The position numbers were made by a program, and so were the translations under genes. Below, piece by piece: positions 8,480 through 20,100 of a stretch of 39,645 bases of DNA. Source of the DNA: an uncultured Bacteroidales bacterium (lineage in GTDB: Bacteria; Bacteroidota; Bacteroidia; Bacteroidales; P3); the NCBI GenBank assembly GCA_900318665.1, contig ONLQ01000022.1, forward strand, positions 32,187 to 71,831, in the 5' to 3' direction. The notes beneath the pieces are model-generated. The model was not told where the DNA came from, made no database searches, and saw only the letters and a list, made by a program, of their open reading frames with translations. Position 1 is the stretch's first letter, and the number at the start of each line of letters is the position of its first letter.

Positions 8480-10741
8480 ATGAACATTATCACAAAACGC
8501 TTCGATTTGGGCGATGGCCGCATAATCGAAATCGAGACTGGCAAACTTGCCAAACAAGCCGACGGCTCCGCCGTGGTCCGCATGAACGACACCATGCTTC
8601 TTGCAACCGTCTGCGCCAAGAAAGAGGCTGGCGAAAACGTGGATTTCATGCCCCTCACCGTTGACTATCAAGAGAAATATGCCGCCATGGGACGCTTCCC
8701 TGGTGGTTTCTTCAAACGCGAGGCACGTCCCTCGGAGCATGAGATTCTCATCGCCCGTCTGGTGGACCGCGCCCTCCGTCCCCTCTTCCCCAGCAATTTC
8801 CACGCCGAGGTGCAGGTTCAGATAACCCTCATCTCTGGCGACAAGAACACCATGCCTGACCAGTTGGCAGCCCTCGCCGCCGCATCGGCATTGGCAGTAA
8901 GCGACATCCCCTTCGGCGGTCCTGTATCCGAAGTGCGTGTCTCCTATCTCGATGGCAAATATGTCATCAACACCCCGTTGCAGGACATTGAGCGCGCAGA
9001 TCTCGACCTCATCGTGGCCGCCACCGAGGAGAACATCATGATGGTGGAGGGCGAGATGAAAGAGGTTAGCGAGGACATCATGCTCGGCGCCCTCAAGGCT
9101 GCCCACGAGGCCATCCGCATACAGTGCCGCGCCATCGCCGAACTCACCGTCGAGGCTGGCAAGACCGAGAAACGCGAATACTGCCACGAAATCAACGACG
9201 AGGAACTGCGTCAGCGTGTGCACGACAGCGTCTATCAGAAATGCTACGACTTCTCGAAACAGGGCATCGCCAACAAACATCAGCGCGAAGAAGGTTTTGA
9301 GAACATCAAGAAAGAATTTATCGAGGCCAACTATACCGAGGAGACCCTCACCGACGATATCAAGTTCATGATAGACCGCTACTATCATGACACCGAGCGC
9401 GAGGCCATGCGCGACATGGTGCTCAACGAGCGCACCCGTCTCGACGGCCGTCAACTCGACGAGATTCGTCCCCTCTGGAGCGAAGTCAGTTATCTGCCCT
9501 CCGCCCACGGTAGCGCCATCTTCACTCGTGGCGAGACCCAGTCGCTCTCTACCGTCACCCTCGGCACCAAACTCGACGAGCAGATTATCGACGGCGCCGT
9601 CATCGAAGGCACCCGCCGCTTCCTGCTCCACTACAACTTCCCCGCCTTCGCCACTGGCGAGGTTAAGGGCAACCGCGGACTCAGCCGCCGCGAGGTCGGC
9701 CACGGCCATCTCGCCTGGCGCGCCCTCAAAGAGGTGCTGCCCACCGAGGCAGAATGCCCCTACACCATCCGCGTGGTGAGCGACATCCTCGAGAGCAACG
9801 GTTCTTCCTCTATGGCTACCGTATGCGCCGGATGCTTGGCACTTATGGACGCTGGCGTCAAGATTCGCAAGCCTGTTGCCGGCATCGCCATGGGTCTTAT
9901 CTCCAAGGGCGACAAATGGGCAGTGCTGAGCGACATCCTCGGCGATGAGGACCACCTCGGCGACATGGACTTCAAAGTCACCGGTACCCGCGACGGTATC
10001 ACCGCCTGCCAGATGGATATCAAGGTTGACGGTTTGAGTTACGACGTTCTCGCCAAGGCTTTGGAACAGGCCCGTCAGGGACGCATCCATATCCTCAACC
10101 ACATCGAGAGCACCATCCCCGCACCGCGCGAGGACTACAAACCCTTCGTGCCTCGTATCGTCCAGATACAGATACCCAAGGACTTCATCGGCGCCGTTAT
10201 CGGCAAGGGTGGCGAAGTCATACAGAAAATCCAGGCCGAGACCAACACAATCATCAACATCGAAGAGGTTGGCGACCAGGGCATAGTCGATGTCGCTTCG
10301 CAGAACAAGGACGACATCGAAGCCGCCATCAAGTGGATTAAGGAAATATGCACCGTTCCCGAGGTCGGCCAGGTCTATATGGCCAAAGTCGTCAGCATCG
10401 TAGAGTTCGGCGCCTTCCTCGAATTCCTGCCCGGAAAAGAAGGACTTATGCACATCAGCGAATACCAGTGGGGCCGCACCGAGACCCTCGAAGGCCTGAT
10501 ACATGAAGGCGACGAGTTTGAAGTGAAGATTATCGCCATCGACGAAAAGACCGGCAAACTGAAACTCAGCCGCCGCGCCCTTCTGCCCAAGCCCGAAGGC
10601 TATGTCGAGGAGAAACCCGCACCCCGCGAGCGTACCCAACGCCGTGATGGCGACCGTGGCGGACGTCGTGATGGTGGCCACCGCGATGGTGACCATGGCG
10701 GTGAACGCCGTCGTAGCGGTAGCAACGACCGTCGCCACTAA
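8480..10741 (+). CDS. pnp: Polyribonucleotide nucleotidyltransferase (PNPase)
   Basis: A 753-residue 3'-5' phosphorolytic exoribonuclease that degrades mRNA with phosphate. I use the ATG at 8480 ('[14 protein letters not shown]'); the ATG at 8435 falls inside the leader hairpin loop region and adds 15 unconserved residues. Order of domains: first RNase PH domain ('[21 protein letters not shown]', shown in part as the substrate-binding region), an all-alpha linker, second RNase PH domain with '[18 protein letters not shown]' and '[18 protein letters not shown]', a KH domain with '[15 protein letters not shown]', and an S1 domain with '[20 protein letters not shown]'. A tail of about 35 residues rich in Arg, Gly and Asp follows. 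The 844-residue frame on the other strand is a shadow. Confidence 0.98.
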   Translation: MNIITKRFDLGDGRIIEIETGKLAKQADGSAVVRMNDTMLLATVCAKKEAGENVDFMPLTVDYQEKYAAMGRFPGGFFKREARPSEHEILIARLVDRALRPLFPSNFHAEVQVQITLISGDKNTMPDQLAALAAASALAVSDIPFGGPVSEVRVSYLDGKYVINTPLQDIERADLDLIVAATEENIMMVEGEMKEVSEDIMLGALKAAHEAIRIQCRAIAELTVEAGKTEKREYCHEINDEELRQRVHDSVYQKCYDFSKQGIANKHQREEGFENIKKEFIEANYTEETLTDDIKFMIDRYYHDTEREAMRDMVLNERTRLDGRQLDEIRPLWSEVSYLPSAHGSAIFTRGETQSLSTVTLGTKLDEQIIDGAVIEGTRRFLLHYNFPAFATGEVKGNRGLSRREVGHGHLAWRALKEVLPTEAECPYTIRVVSDILESNGSSSMATVCAGCLALMDAGVKIRKPVAGIAMGLISKGDKWAVLSDILGDEDHLGDMDFKVTGTRDGITACQMDIKVDGLSYDVLAKALEQARQGRIHILNHIESTIPAPREDYKPFVPRIVQIQIPKDFIGAVIGKGGEVIQKIQAETNTIINIEEVGDQGIVDVASQNKDDIEAAIKWIKEICTVPEVGQVYMAKVVSIVEFGAFLEFLPGKEGLMHISEYQWGRTETLEGLIHEGDEFEVKIIAIDEKTGKLKLSRRALLPKPEGYVEEKPAPRERTQRRDGDRGGRRDGGHRDGDHGGERRRSGSNDRRH

Positions 10742-10770
10742 TCGACGCAAGTCATTGATTAGACTACAGC

Positions 10771-10802
10771 AAAAGGATGCCAATCAAACGGCATCCTTTT
10801 TT
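10771..10802 (+). terminator. Terminator after pnp
   Basis: An 11-bp stem AAAAGGATGCC / GGCATCCTTTT with an 8-nt loop runs into six T, 29 nt after the pnp stop. Confidence 0.92.
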
Positions 10803-10830
10803 ATTTCTGCTACAAATGGCTAAAAAGTCG

Positions 10831-10838
10831 TAACTTTG
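10831..10838 (+). promoter_or_regulatory. -7 element upstream of purM
   Basis: TAACTTTG matches TAnnTTTG and lies 23 nt before the purM ATG. No clear -33 TTTG is visible. Confidence 0.5.
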
Positions 10839-10861
10839 CACCCGTTTTCAAACCAATCGAC

Positions 10862-12034
10862 ATGGACACACTGAAATACAATCTGCGCGGCGTGTCGGCA
10901 TCCAAAGAGGATGTGCACAACGCTATAAAGAACATCGACAAAGGACTCTTTCCCAAGGCCTTCTGCAAGATTATCCCCGACACTTTGGGAGGCGACCCTG
11001 CCTATTGCAACATCATGCATGCCGATGGTGCCGGCACCAAGTCGAGCCTCGCCTACCTCTATTGGCGCGAGACCGGCGACCTCTCGGTGTGGAAAGGCAT
11101 TGCCATCGACGCAGTGGTGATGAACCTCGACGACCTGCTCTGCGTGGGCGCTGTTGACAATATTCTGCTCTCCTCCACCATAGGCCGCAACAAGCAACTG
11201 GTGCCCGGCGAGGTCATTTCGGCAGTAATCAATGGCACCGAAGAGTTCCTGCAAGAGATGCGCGACCTCGGCGTGGGCATCTATCTGACCGGTGGCGAGA
11301 CTGCTGACGTAGGCGACCTTGTGCGCACCATCATAGTGGACAGCACAGTAACAGCCCGTATGCGCCGTGCCGATGTGGTCGATAACGCCAACATCCACGC
11401 AGGCAACGTGATAGTGGGTCTCGCATCTTACGGCCAAGCAACCTACGAGCAGCGCTACAATGGCGGCATGGGCAGCAACGGCTTGACCTCGGCACGTCAC
11501 GATGTGTTCTCAAAATACTATGCCGAGCACTACCCAATGAGTTACGACCACAGTCTGCCACAAGAGGTGGTCTATTGTGGCGGCAAACGCTTGACCGACC
11601 CCACCGAGGTGGAAGGCGTAGATGCCGGACACATGGTGCTGTCTCCCACTCGCACCTACGCGCCCATCATTCGTCGTGTGCTTGACGAATACCGCCCAAA
11701 AATCAGCGGCATGATACATTGCAGCGGCGGCGCGCAGACCAAGGTGTTGCACTTCATCGACAACCTCCACGTGGTGAAAGACAACCTCTTCCCCACCCCG
11801 CCACTGTTCCGCATGATACAGGAGCAGAGCCACACCGAATGGAAGGAAATGTACAAAGTCTTTAACATGGGTCACCGCATGGAAATCTACACCGACCCCG
11901 ATACCGCAAAGGGCATTATAGAAATCTCAAAGAGTTTCAATGTCGATGCGCAAATCATCGGACATGTAGAGGATTACGCCACACGACAAGTAACAGTAAA
12001 AAGCGAACACGGCTCATTTGTTTACAACAACTAA
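10862..12034 (+). CDS. purM: Phosphoribosylformylglycinamidine cyclo-ligase (AIR synthetase)
   Basis: A 390-residue PurM-type protein; it closes FGAM to aminoimidazole ribonucleotide with ATP in purine synthesis. The N-terminal half has 'MHADGAGTKSSLAYLYW' (the D-G-x-G-T-K motif), 'IAIDAVVMNLDDLLCVGA' with the N-D-D type metal/phosphate region, and 'IYLTGGETADVGD'. The C-terminal half has 'VIVGLASYGQA', 'NGLTSARHD', 'GMIHCSGGAQTKVLHF' and 'NMGHRMEIYTD'. It is longer than the about 345-residue E. coli enzyme, in line with the longer form found in Bacteroidetes. It stands alone between two terminators, away from other pur genes. Confidence 0.92.
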   Translation: MDTLKYNLRGVSASKEDVHNAIKNIDKGLFPKAFCKIIPDTLGGDPAYCNIMHADGAGTKSSLAYLYWRETGDLSVWKGIAIDAVVMNLDDLLCVGAVDNILLSSTIGRNKQLVPGEVISAVINGTEEFLQEMRDLGVGIYLTGGETADVGDLVRTIIVDSTVTARMRRADVVDNANIHAGNVIVGLASYGQATYEQRYNGGMGSNGLTSARHDVFSKYYAEHYPMSYDHSLPQEVVYCGGKRLTDPTEVEGVDAGHMVLSPTRTYAPIIRRVLDEYRPKISGMIHCSGGAQTKVLHFIDNLHVVKDNLFPTPPLFRMIQEQSHTEWKEMYKVFNMGHRMEIYTDPDTAKGIIEISKSFNVDAQIIGHVEDYATRQVTVKSEHGSFVYNN

Positions 12035-12062
12035 CGACTCTCAAAATAAAACACACATACTA

Positions 12063-12104
12063 GCAGGAAGGGGGCTTTGAAAGGCATCCTTCCTGCATTT
12101 TTTT
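12063..12104 (+). terminator. Terminator after purM
   Basis: A 9-bp stem GCAGGAAGG (12063-12071) / CCTTCCTGC (12088-12096) is followed by seven T. It begins 28 nt past the purM stop. Confidence 0.9.
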
Positions 12105-12156
12105 GTATTCTTAACAGCCACATCTTAAAAAAGATAAAAAAAATAAAAAAAAAACG

Positions 12157-12164
12157 TATTTTTG
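12157..12164 (+). promoter_or_regulatory. -7 element upstream of the giant repeat genes
   Basis: TATTTTTG matches the -7 consensus in a very A-rich stretch. The leader of about 70 nt holds a 6-bp hairpin GTCACG (12198-12203) / CGTGAC (12216-12221) just before the first ATG. No -33 TTTG is evident. It probably drives both giant genes. Confidence 0.5.
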
Positions 12165-12235
12165 CAGATTGAGATATTGCACTCATTATCAATCAACGTC
12201 ACGCCATCATACCAACGTGACAATTTGTGTTATAG

Positions 12236-15200
12236 ATGATTATGAATAGATACCACCATATCGCAACGCCCTGCCGCAGGCTTTTAAGTTTGCTCCTATT
12301 GTTGGCATCTTTCCTTGGGGAAGGACTAACATTCGCTCAAACTCAATGGAATAAAAGTGTCAGCACCGAGACTGTCCCGCCAGGTGAATACTGCACCTAC
12401 GGATATAGAACAACTATTTTCGACACAGCATGCGATATTTACGGATGGGACGGCGGCAGTATTCCCAACGTAGATAGTTGGACTACTGGTTTACTTTATG
12501 ATGAGTTAGGACGAGGTTACAAAGAGACCAATATCTATACCTCCGACGGCAATTATTGCGACAGTATAATCAGACTTTATTTGGACCTCCGAACAAAAAC
12601 AGTGCACTCTTTCGAACAATTTGCTTGCGATTCATTTTATTGGAGCGGTGCCGGCATTTGGCTGACATCCAATATCACAGACACTCGCAAAGTTGCGTTA
12701 AACTCCTTGGGCTGCGACAGCATGGAAAATATATCTCTTCGTCTTGGCGCAAACGGCAAACGATTGGAACCCGCCCAAATAAAATGCGATAGTTACAAAT
12801 GGCCTCTAAATAGCACAACTTATACCGAAAGCAACCATAGCGACTATATCACCCGTCCCAACACATCTGGATGCACCGACACTATAACATTAAACCTAAC
12901 AATCAACTATAGCACAATCGCACCTGTTCAAGAAGAAACTCACTGTATCAGCTATACATGGGATTGGACAGGCGAAACATACACCTCCTCTACCGATATT
13001 ACAGAAAAACACGAAAATGCCAATTCAAAAGGATGCGACAGCACACGTTCTTTACACCTCATCATCAACTATGCTGACACATTCTACACCAGCGAGAACA
13101 CGTGCGATAGTTACACATGGTCTTACAACGGGCAAACCTATACCGCAACCACGAAAGACACACTGAGCGTAACCAACCAATACGGTTGCGACTCCTCAAT
13201 GTTTCTTAACCTTACAATACGTTATAGTTCTACTGGAACCCTCACCGAGACCAAAGTTGAGAACGACCTGCCTGCCACGCAGATGGGACAGCAGTTTGAC
13301 CAAGAGGTAACCGCACAAACTCTTACTGGCACGAACCATGTAGGTTGCGACAGCACCTTGACTTATACGCTGAACATCATATGGAACAAAGCCGACACTA
13401 TCGACAGCACCGTCTGCCGCAACGAGCATCTGCCTTTCTCCTGGCACACCTACTCCTACACCACCTATCCCGACGACACCCTCATAATGTTGCGCCACAC
13501 CATGCCTGGTGCAGCGGTAGGCGGTGCCGACAGCGCTGTATCGCTACGTCTGCACATCAATCCTTCCTACGACAACAATCTCACTTTGGAAGAGTGCGAA
13601 CCCTATAGTTACACTTTCAAAGGCACTACCTACAATACCCCTGGAACATACACCGACATCGACAATAATCACACCACGAAAAACTGCGACAGCATAACTC
13701 GTTTCAGCCTTATTATCAATGCCAACACTACAAGCATTGTACGAGACACCATCGTCATTCCCGGACTGCCCTACGACTTCCACGACCTCCATTTCTCGGA
13801 ACTTGACGTCATGGGCACCGGTAGCACTCCACGAACCACAGTCACAGAAAATGCCAAAGGCTGCGACAGCACTATCACCTATCACCTTTTCGTGCATCAA
13901 AACTCAATCCACACCGCAGACTCAACAATCTGCGAAAACTCGCTGCCACTGACATGGAACGGAAAGACTTTCACCGCCCAAGGCACACAATATGCAAGCC
14001 TCAAAGCCGCTTTCAAGGCCCACGGAGTCTTTGCCGACAGCATTGTGACAATGGTGTTGCACGTTGACACAAACAGCCACAGCACCTATGACACCACCGT
14101 TCTCGAAAACGACCTCGGCTCGTTCTCTTTCCACGGCTATACACCCACTGGCGAAGTGACCAACCATCCGATAACGATAACCAACGCCAAAGGCTGCGAC
14201 AGTATAATATCCTACACCGTCAATGTACGTTGGAACAAACGCACAAATATAGACACATTCATCTGTAGCAACCTCTTCCCCTACACTTGGCGCGGAGAAG
14301 AATTCACTGGCATCCAAAACAAAGAGATAACTCTCCCCGCCTCTGATGGCACCGACAGCGTGATAGTGCTACGAATGCACGCCTTCAGAGCCTACGACTA
14401 CACCGTGGATAGCGCTGTCTGCCAAGGCACTACCGTGGTGTGGGGCAGCAACAGTTTCACCACAACCACGCAACACACCGACAGTCTGCACACGATGGAC
14501 CACAACTGCGACAGCGTGGTGCGGTTGAACCTCTTTGTCGATACCGCGTCGCATGCCACCTACAGCAACACCATCGTACAGAACCAACTGCCGTGGTCAT
14601 TCTTTGGTCAGACTTTCACCTCTGCAGTAACCAACTACACCATAACCGGTCAACGCGCCACAAAGCCATACTGCGACAGCATTGTCACCTATACGCTTTC
14701 TATACACGAAAACGTTAGTGCCACCGCTGATAGCACTATCTGCTTCGACAAACTGCCGCTACAATGGAATGGCGTAACGTTCTCTGCCGACGACCTCAAT
14801 GCGGCTCCTTCCAACACCGAATCTCCCTCTGGCACCATAGTCCGCAACGCAACGCTTCCCGCAACCAGCGGAGCCGATAGTCTGCTGACTATGAATCTGC
14901 ACGTCAACCCAACCTTTATGACGCGCGACACCATGAACAGTTGCCTCGACGATGCAGACGCCCCCATCACATGGCGTCACACCACAATCAACGCCCCTCA
15001 CCCGTCAGACAACTATAGCCTCGACACCTTCACCATCAATGGGTGCGACAGCCTCTTCCGTCTGCGCCTAGAACTTCGTGGCAACACCTCAGGCACCGTG
15101 ACCGAAAGCATCGTTGAGAATGAACTTCCATACACCTACCACGACTGGACCTTCACCACTTTTGTCACCGACAGTGTGCTGCACATCCGCAACATCTACA

Positions 15201-17134
15201 ACTGCGACAGCACCGTGACCTACACACTGAAAGTGCGCATGAACGTATTTGCTGACGCCTACGACACGGTGTGCTTCAGCCAGTTGCCCTACACATGGAA
15301 CGGAAAGCGTTTCTTCGCCACATCACTCGATGACGAAGAGCACCGCACCGGTGACATCATCCAGCAAATAAAACTCACTGCCTCCACCGGAGCCGACAGT
15401 ACGCTGACAATGCATCTGCATGTAAACCCAACCTTTGACACCCTCTTCAACGACACCATCTGCGACGACGAGGCCTACACCTTCAACGGCAACGAATACA
15501 CCTTTGCACCCACTACCGACCGCTCGTGGCGCCACAACGACACGCTTACCTCTGTGAAAGGCTGCGACAGCGTCTCCTCTATCCGACTGAGAGTCTATCC
15601 CACCTATAAAATCACCTATTACGACACCATCACCAGCCCCGAACTGCCCTACTTCTTCGGCCCGCACAAATGCGACAAGATTGGAACCTATCAGTATGGC
15701 ACAATAAGTTCGCAAGGCTGCGACAGCGTCACCACTCTGAAACTCTGGGTCATACAACTCACATTCTTCGACACCGCCGTATGTCAGAATAAAGTGCCTT
15801 TCCGTTGGCACACCATACGCTTTGACAAAACCAAGGTTGACACACTCAAACTTGTGGGTATGCACGGCGAGGATAGCCTTATCATTATGGACGTCACGGT
15901 GCTCGACACATCGGCCTACTACGATAGGAGACACGAATGCGATGTCTATACCTGGCAGAACGGATTTACCTACACCGACACCACCGACGAGCCATTTGTA
16001 GTTAAAACCAACTATCTGGGATGCGACAGCGTGGTGCACCTCGACCTCACGATGCACTACTCCGTGTCAAAGGCCGACCACATCATAGCCTGCAACTCGC
16101 ACACATGGATAAACGGAGTAACCTACGAGGCAACAATCTATGGTCCTCAGAAGATGCTACATACCGTGTGGGGCTGCGACAGCCTCGTAACCCTCGACCT
16201 ATATGTGTCTTACTCCACCTACGACGAGTTTCTTGACTCCATGTGTCTCGGCGGTCACTATAACTTCCGTGGGCGGACCATCACCCGCGCGGGCACCTAC
16301 GTTGACTCACTGCTCACCGTAGAGCATTGCGACAGCATCACCGTGCTACATCTCGCCGAACTACCGTCGCCGCTCATCGAGTTCTTCACCACCTACAACT
16401 GCGACGAAAACCTCTACACCATCAACGTCGAGACCGATGTCGATTACATACGCTGGTCGTCGCTGCCTGTCGATTCATCACTCCTCGGACAAGAACTGAA
16501 CCGCACCGTTTATATCAACCCGCCCAGCGAGGTAAGTTACACTATCTATGCCGACTATCTCGAGACTCCACGCTGTCCCTCAACAGCCACCTTCTCGCTG
16601 GCGCCACTCAAACGCCCCAAAGCAGAACTGAAGAGTTCGCCACGCTTCCTCACCTACGAAAACCCCACCTTTGAGGCATTTGACATTGGCGAGGACTACG
16701 ACTACCGCACATGGTATATCGACGGCTACATGCAAAACGACAAGAGCAGAAATTTCAAAGACGACTGCAACTACGACAACGACTCGGTAGTCATCATGCT
16801 TGAAGTGACGTCGGGCTACTGCAAGGACTCGGCCTTCGCAACTATCATGATACACAAACCCACGCTCTTCGTGCCCACGGTGTTCACCCCATACCTCAGC
16901 ACCAACAAAGTGTTCAAGCCTCAAGGCGTAGGAATACTTGACTACGAGATAAACATCTTCAACCGCAAAGGCCAGTTGGTTTACACGTCCCACGACATCG
17001 AGGAAGGCTGGGACGGCAAATTCGACAAAACCTTCTGCGAACAAGGCTCATATGTATATGTAATACGCTATCGCGACAGCGCCAAGCCCGACTCCTACCA
17101 AGAGAAGTCCGGCACAGTGTTGCTACTACGATAA
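12236..17134 (+). CDS. Giant secreted GCDS-repeat protein 1 (T9SS type B)
   Basis: A 1632-residue exported protein. Either ATG 12236 or 12242 may start it. A basic N-terminus and the run 'LLSLLLLLASF' form a signal peptide, cleavage plausible after 'TFAQ' (about 35). About 24 tandem units of 45-65 residues fill the middle, with the pattern C-x-x-Y-x-W ... T-Y-T ... G-C-D-S-x-x-x-L-x-L-x-I. Two linker domains follow. The last about 90 residues are a gliding-motility/T9SS type B sorting domain ('LFVPTVFTPYLSTN', 'INIFNRKGQLVYTS', 'GWDGKF', 'SGTVLLLR'). It is likely a long filamentous surface protein; adhesion is a guess. It is followed after 51 nt by a co-linear paralog, probably in one operon. 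No porP/sprF gene, a frequent neighbour of type B cargo, is adjacent. Confidence 0.9.
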   Translation: MIMNRYHHIATPCRRLLSLLLLLASFLGEGLTFAQTQWNKSVSTETVPPGEYCTYGYRTTIFDTACDIYGWDGGSIPNVDSWTTGLLYDELGRGYKETNIYTSDGNYCDSIIRLYLDLRTKTVHSFEQFACDSFYWSGAGIWLTSNITDTRKVALNSLGCDSMENISLRLGANGKRLEPAQIKCDSYKWPLNSTTYTESNHSDYITRPNTSGCTDTITLNLTINYSTIAPVQEETHCISYTWDWTGETYTSSTDITEKHENANSKGCDSTRSLHLIINYADTFYTSENTCDSYTWSYNGQTYTATTKDTLSVTNQYGCDSSMFLNLTIRYSSTGTLTETKVENDLPATQMGQQFDQEVTAQTLTGTNHVGCDSTLTYTLNIIWNKADTIDSTVCRNEHLPFSWHTYSYTTYPDDTLIMLRHTMPGAAVGGADSAVSLRLHINPSYDNNLTLEECEPYSYTFKGTTYNTPGTYTDIDNNHTTKNCDSITRFSLIINANTTSIVRDTIVIPGLPYDFHDLHFSELDVMGTGSTPRTTVTENAKGCDSTITYHLFVHQNSIHTADSTICENSLPLTWNGKTFTAQGTQYASLKAAFKAHGVFADSIVTMVLHVDTNSHSTYDTTVLENDLGSFSFHGYTPTGEVTNHPITITNAKGCDSIISYTVNVRWNKRTNIDTFICSNLFPYTWRGEEFTGIQNKEITLPASDGTDSVIVLRMHAFRAYDYTVDSAVCQGTTVVWGSNSFTTTTQHTDSLHTMDHNCDSVVRLNLFVDTASHATYSNTIVQNQLPWSFFGQTFTSAVTNYTITGQRATKPYCDSIVTYTLSIHENVSATADSTICFDKLPLQWNGVTFSADDLNAAPSNTESPSGTIVRNATLPATSGADSLLTMNLHVNPTFMTRDTMNSCLDDADAPITWRHTTINAPHPSDNYSLDTFTINGCDSLFRLRLELRGNTSGTVTESIVENELPYTYHDWTFTTFVTDSVLHIRNIYNCDSTVTYTLKVRMNVFADAYDTVCFSQLPYTWNGKRFFATSLDDEEHRTGDIIQQIKLTASTGADSTLTMHLHVNPTFDTLFNDTICDDEAYTFNGNEYTFAPTTDRSWRHNDTLTSVKGCDSVSSIRLRVYPTYKITYYDTITSPELPYFFGPHKCDKIGTYQYGTISSQGCDSVTTLKLWVIQLTFFDTAVCQNKVPFRWHTIRFDKTKVDTLKLVGMHGEDSLIIMDVTVLDTSAYYDRRHECDVYTWQNGFTYTDTTDEPFVVKTNYLGCDSVVHLDLTMHYSVSKADHIIACNSHTWINGVTYEATIYGPQKMLHTVWGCDSLVTLDLYVSYSTYDEFLDSMCLGGHYNFRGRTITRAGTYVDSLLTVEHCDSITVLHLAELPSPLIEFFTTYNCDENLYTINVETDVDYIRWSSLPVDSSLLGQELNRTVYINPPSEVSYTIYADYLETPRCPSTATFSLAPLKRPKAELKSSPRFLTYENPTFEAFDIGEDYDYRTWYIDGYMQNDKSRNFKDDCNYDNDSVVIMLEVTSGYCKDSAFATIMIHKPTLFVPTVFTPYLSTNKVFKPQGVGILDYEINIFNRKGQLVYTSHDIEEGWDGKFDKTFCEQGSYVYVIRYRDSAKPDSYQEKSGTVLLLR
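12407..16365 (+). repeat. 24-unit GCDS repeat array of giant protein 1
   Basis: I divide the array by hand into 24 units. Units 1-5, 8, 13, 16, 19 and 22-24 carry both cysteines (C...GCDS, or a close variant). Units 6, 9, 11, 14, 17 and 20 lack the first cysteine, where '(E/Q)N-x-L-P' or a similar string stands instead. Units 7, 10, 12, 15, 18 and 21 keep the first ('S-x-I-C-x-x-x-L-P') but show GADS, FADS, GTDS or GEDS in place of GCDS. Unit 20 also has one extra cysteine. Confidence 0.85.
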
Positions 17135-17185
17135 CCACAACTGCCCATACACAAAAAACGTAACAGAATAGCACACTCTAACGTT

Positions 17186-20100
17186 ATGTATAAGAATATA
17201 CTCCACGCAATAGTAACAAAGGCTTTTTTACACTCGCCAAACCGCAACAATGCCCGCAGCATAGTAGCCAAGTGCAGTGCAATACTTCTTTTGCTGACAT
17301 TATTGCCATCAGTAACCATTGCGCAAAATAGAGGCTTAATAGTAATAGATTCCACGACCTCGCAACGTGCAGGAGGAAGAACAACCACTATAATTCACTT
17401 CTATGCTTGCGAACCGTTCATGATGAACGGTGCTATGCGAACAGAGAACTTCTATACAAACTTTAGTAGAGGCTCCGAAGAAGTAACATATTATGTTACC
17501 TATACAGCCACCGCAAGATCGTCGGAGACACAAAATGCCTGTGATAGTTATATTTGGAATTATACATCTGGAAAATCTAAAACATACACAATCCCTGGCA
17601 CATTCCGTTACGAGGAGACTGTACAAAATGCAGTCTGCGCGCCGATGCTTCAAAATGGAACAAACGTTGCGACCTATACTTATGGTCCAACCTACTGCAA
17701 ATGCGACAGCATAAAAACCTTAAATCTGACACTGAGAAAAAGTTCTTCCGCAACAATTACGGATACCGCGTGTGATAATTTCTTTTGGCCAGTCAATAAC
17801 CAGACATATACTCAAACAACAACAGGGCAAGCCACACTACGCAACAAACAAGGATGCGACTCTAACGTAACACTGCATATTACGATAAACAAATCGAGTT
17901 CTTCAGAATATACAACGACAAAATGTAACTCATATACTTGGTACGGACAGACTTACACATCCAGCGCCACACTGACACATAGTTCCCCAAACGCCAAGGG
18001 GTGCGACTCTACCGAGACCCTTCACCTCACCATTAACCGCTCAACCTCAAAGACTATCACGGTTGACACTTGCGACACCTACACATGGCGCCCCTACAAC
18101 GTAACATACACATCATCCCAATCCACTCAACGTCACGAAACCAACGCCAAGGGATGTGACTCTACCGTAACACTCAATCTCACAATACGAAAGAAATCGA
18201 ACTCTGTCGTACATGAATCCATAATCCAACGCCAATTACCTTACACCTATCACACGCTCACGGTAACAGACTCCAATGGCGTAGAACACGTTGAAGTAAG
18301 AATTCCCAACGCACAAGGATGCGACAGCATTATTGACTACACGCTCACCGTGTACCCCACCGTGCAGAACGAGGTCGATAGTTTTGTATGCCGAGAGAAA
18401 CTGAACGCGGGATTCACATGGAACAACATTACTTTCTATGATGAAGGTTCGAGAACTATTACATTAGAAGGTGCACATGGCGCCGACTCCATCCTGCGTA
18501 TGGTTGTCAGCGCATACAAAAGTTACTACCCAGCCGACACACATAGTATTTGCCAAGGGCATTCTTTTACCTGGCAAGGGCAGAACTTCTCGTACAACGA
18601 TATGACGACCACTCAAACAAAAGTTTACACCAAAAACAAAAACTTCCGTTCCGTTCATAATTGCGACAGCAACTTCACACTCCGCCTCATCGTCAACCCG
18701 GTACGCACTACCACGTTGAACAAGACCATCTGCAAAAACAACCCATATTCTTTCTGCGGAACAAGACACAACACCTCTGGCGATTACGTTTGCCTCCTAC
18801 AGACCACTAACGGTTGCGACAGCACAGTGACCCTCAAATTGACTGTCAAAGACACCTCCACCAGCGAAGTATCGGCATCAATTGTCCAAAACGACCTACG
18901 TCCATACACCTATTGGGACCAGTCGTACACCCTTAGCGACTTTAACAACACCGACGACCTAACCCGTATTGCCCGCGCCGCAGGTAGAAACCGCGTAGGC
19001 TGCGACAGCGTTATCACCTACCACCTACACCTCTACCGCAACGTTTACGACACAGCCGACTCCAATGTTTGTGCAACAATACTAACCCAGCAATCCCTAT
19101 ATTGGAACGGCCACAGGTTCTGGGATGCAGGAGCCCAATCGGTCAAACTTAGAAACCGACATGGGGCAGATAGTAACCTCTATATGCGCGTGCACCGCAT
19201 TGAAAACCCCACACGCACCTTTAACGATACCGTGCTTGAAAACAGCCTCCCAATAACACGCTATGGTAGAACTTTCTATTCTGCAACCACACGCACACAA
19301 ACCATCCAAATTGAAAACCCTGGGGGGTGCGACAGCATCATATACTACAATCTCTATGTAAAGCAGAACACCCTCACCGTTATCGATACGTTCATTTGCG
19401 ACAATATGTTCCCCATCACATGGCACAATCATACTTTCGCCGCCGATGGATGGCAATATGATACCGTGATTGCCACCGATGGAACCGACAGCATACTGGC
19501 CTATCATATAAACAAATGGCTCACTTACGACAACCAATACAACAAGACAATCTGCAACAATCAGACATACACTTTTAGCGGAGTCACCTATAATACCACC
19601 GGCGTCTATCGCCACGATGGATTTCACTCCATACACGGTTGCGATAGTGCTGCGACACTGACACTCACCGTCAACCCCGTAACCTACGGAGTGCAATACG
19701 ACACCATTATCGAAAACCACCTCTCCGACCAACATGGCGGATACTACACCGGATGGACTTGGCACCCCTACTATTACTGCTACGAACGCTATGGACAATG
19801 CTTCCGTGACAGCGTGTCGCACTATACCATCACCCTCCGCGAGCAGAACCGCTACCGCTGCGACAGCATTCTTGATTTCAATATCTTCGTCTATTGGAAC
19901 CGCGATACCACCCTCTACGACACCATTTGTGGCGACAGCCTCTCATACACATGGAATGCAGGTGCAGCAGGAAGCAAAACATTCACGGCAAGCCAATATG
20001 GCGGCAATCCCAAACAAGGGACCTATACCCAGACAATAAAGATAAACACCACTTTGAAATCAGGCACCAGCGAACGGGCCGATAGCACCATAAAACTCAC

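Noticed and set aside
8249-10783. 844-codon open frame antisense to pnp
   Set aside because: It covers the reverse of pnp and parts of its neighbours' terminators; the composition is a reflection of GC-rich third positions.
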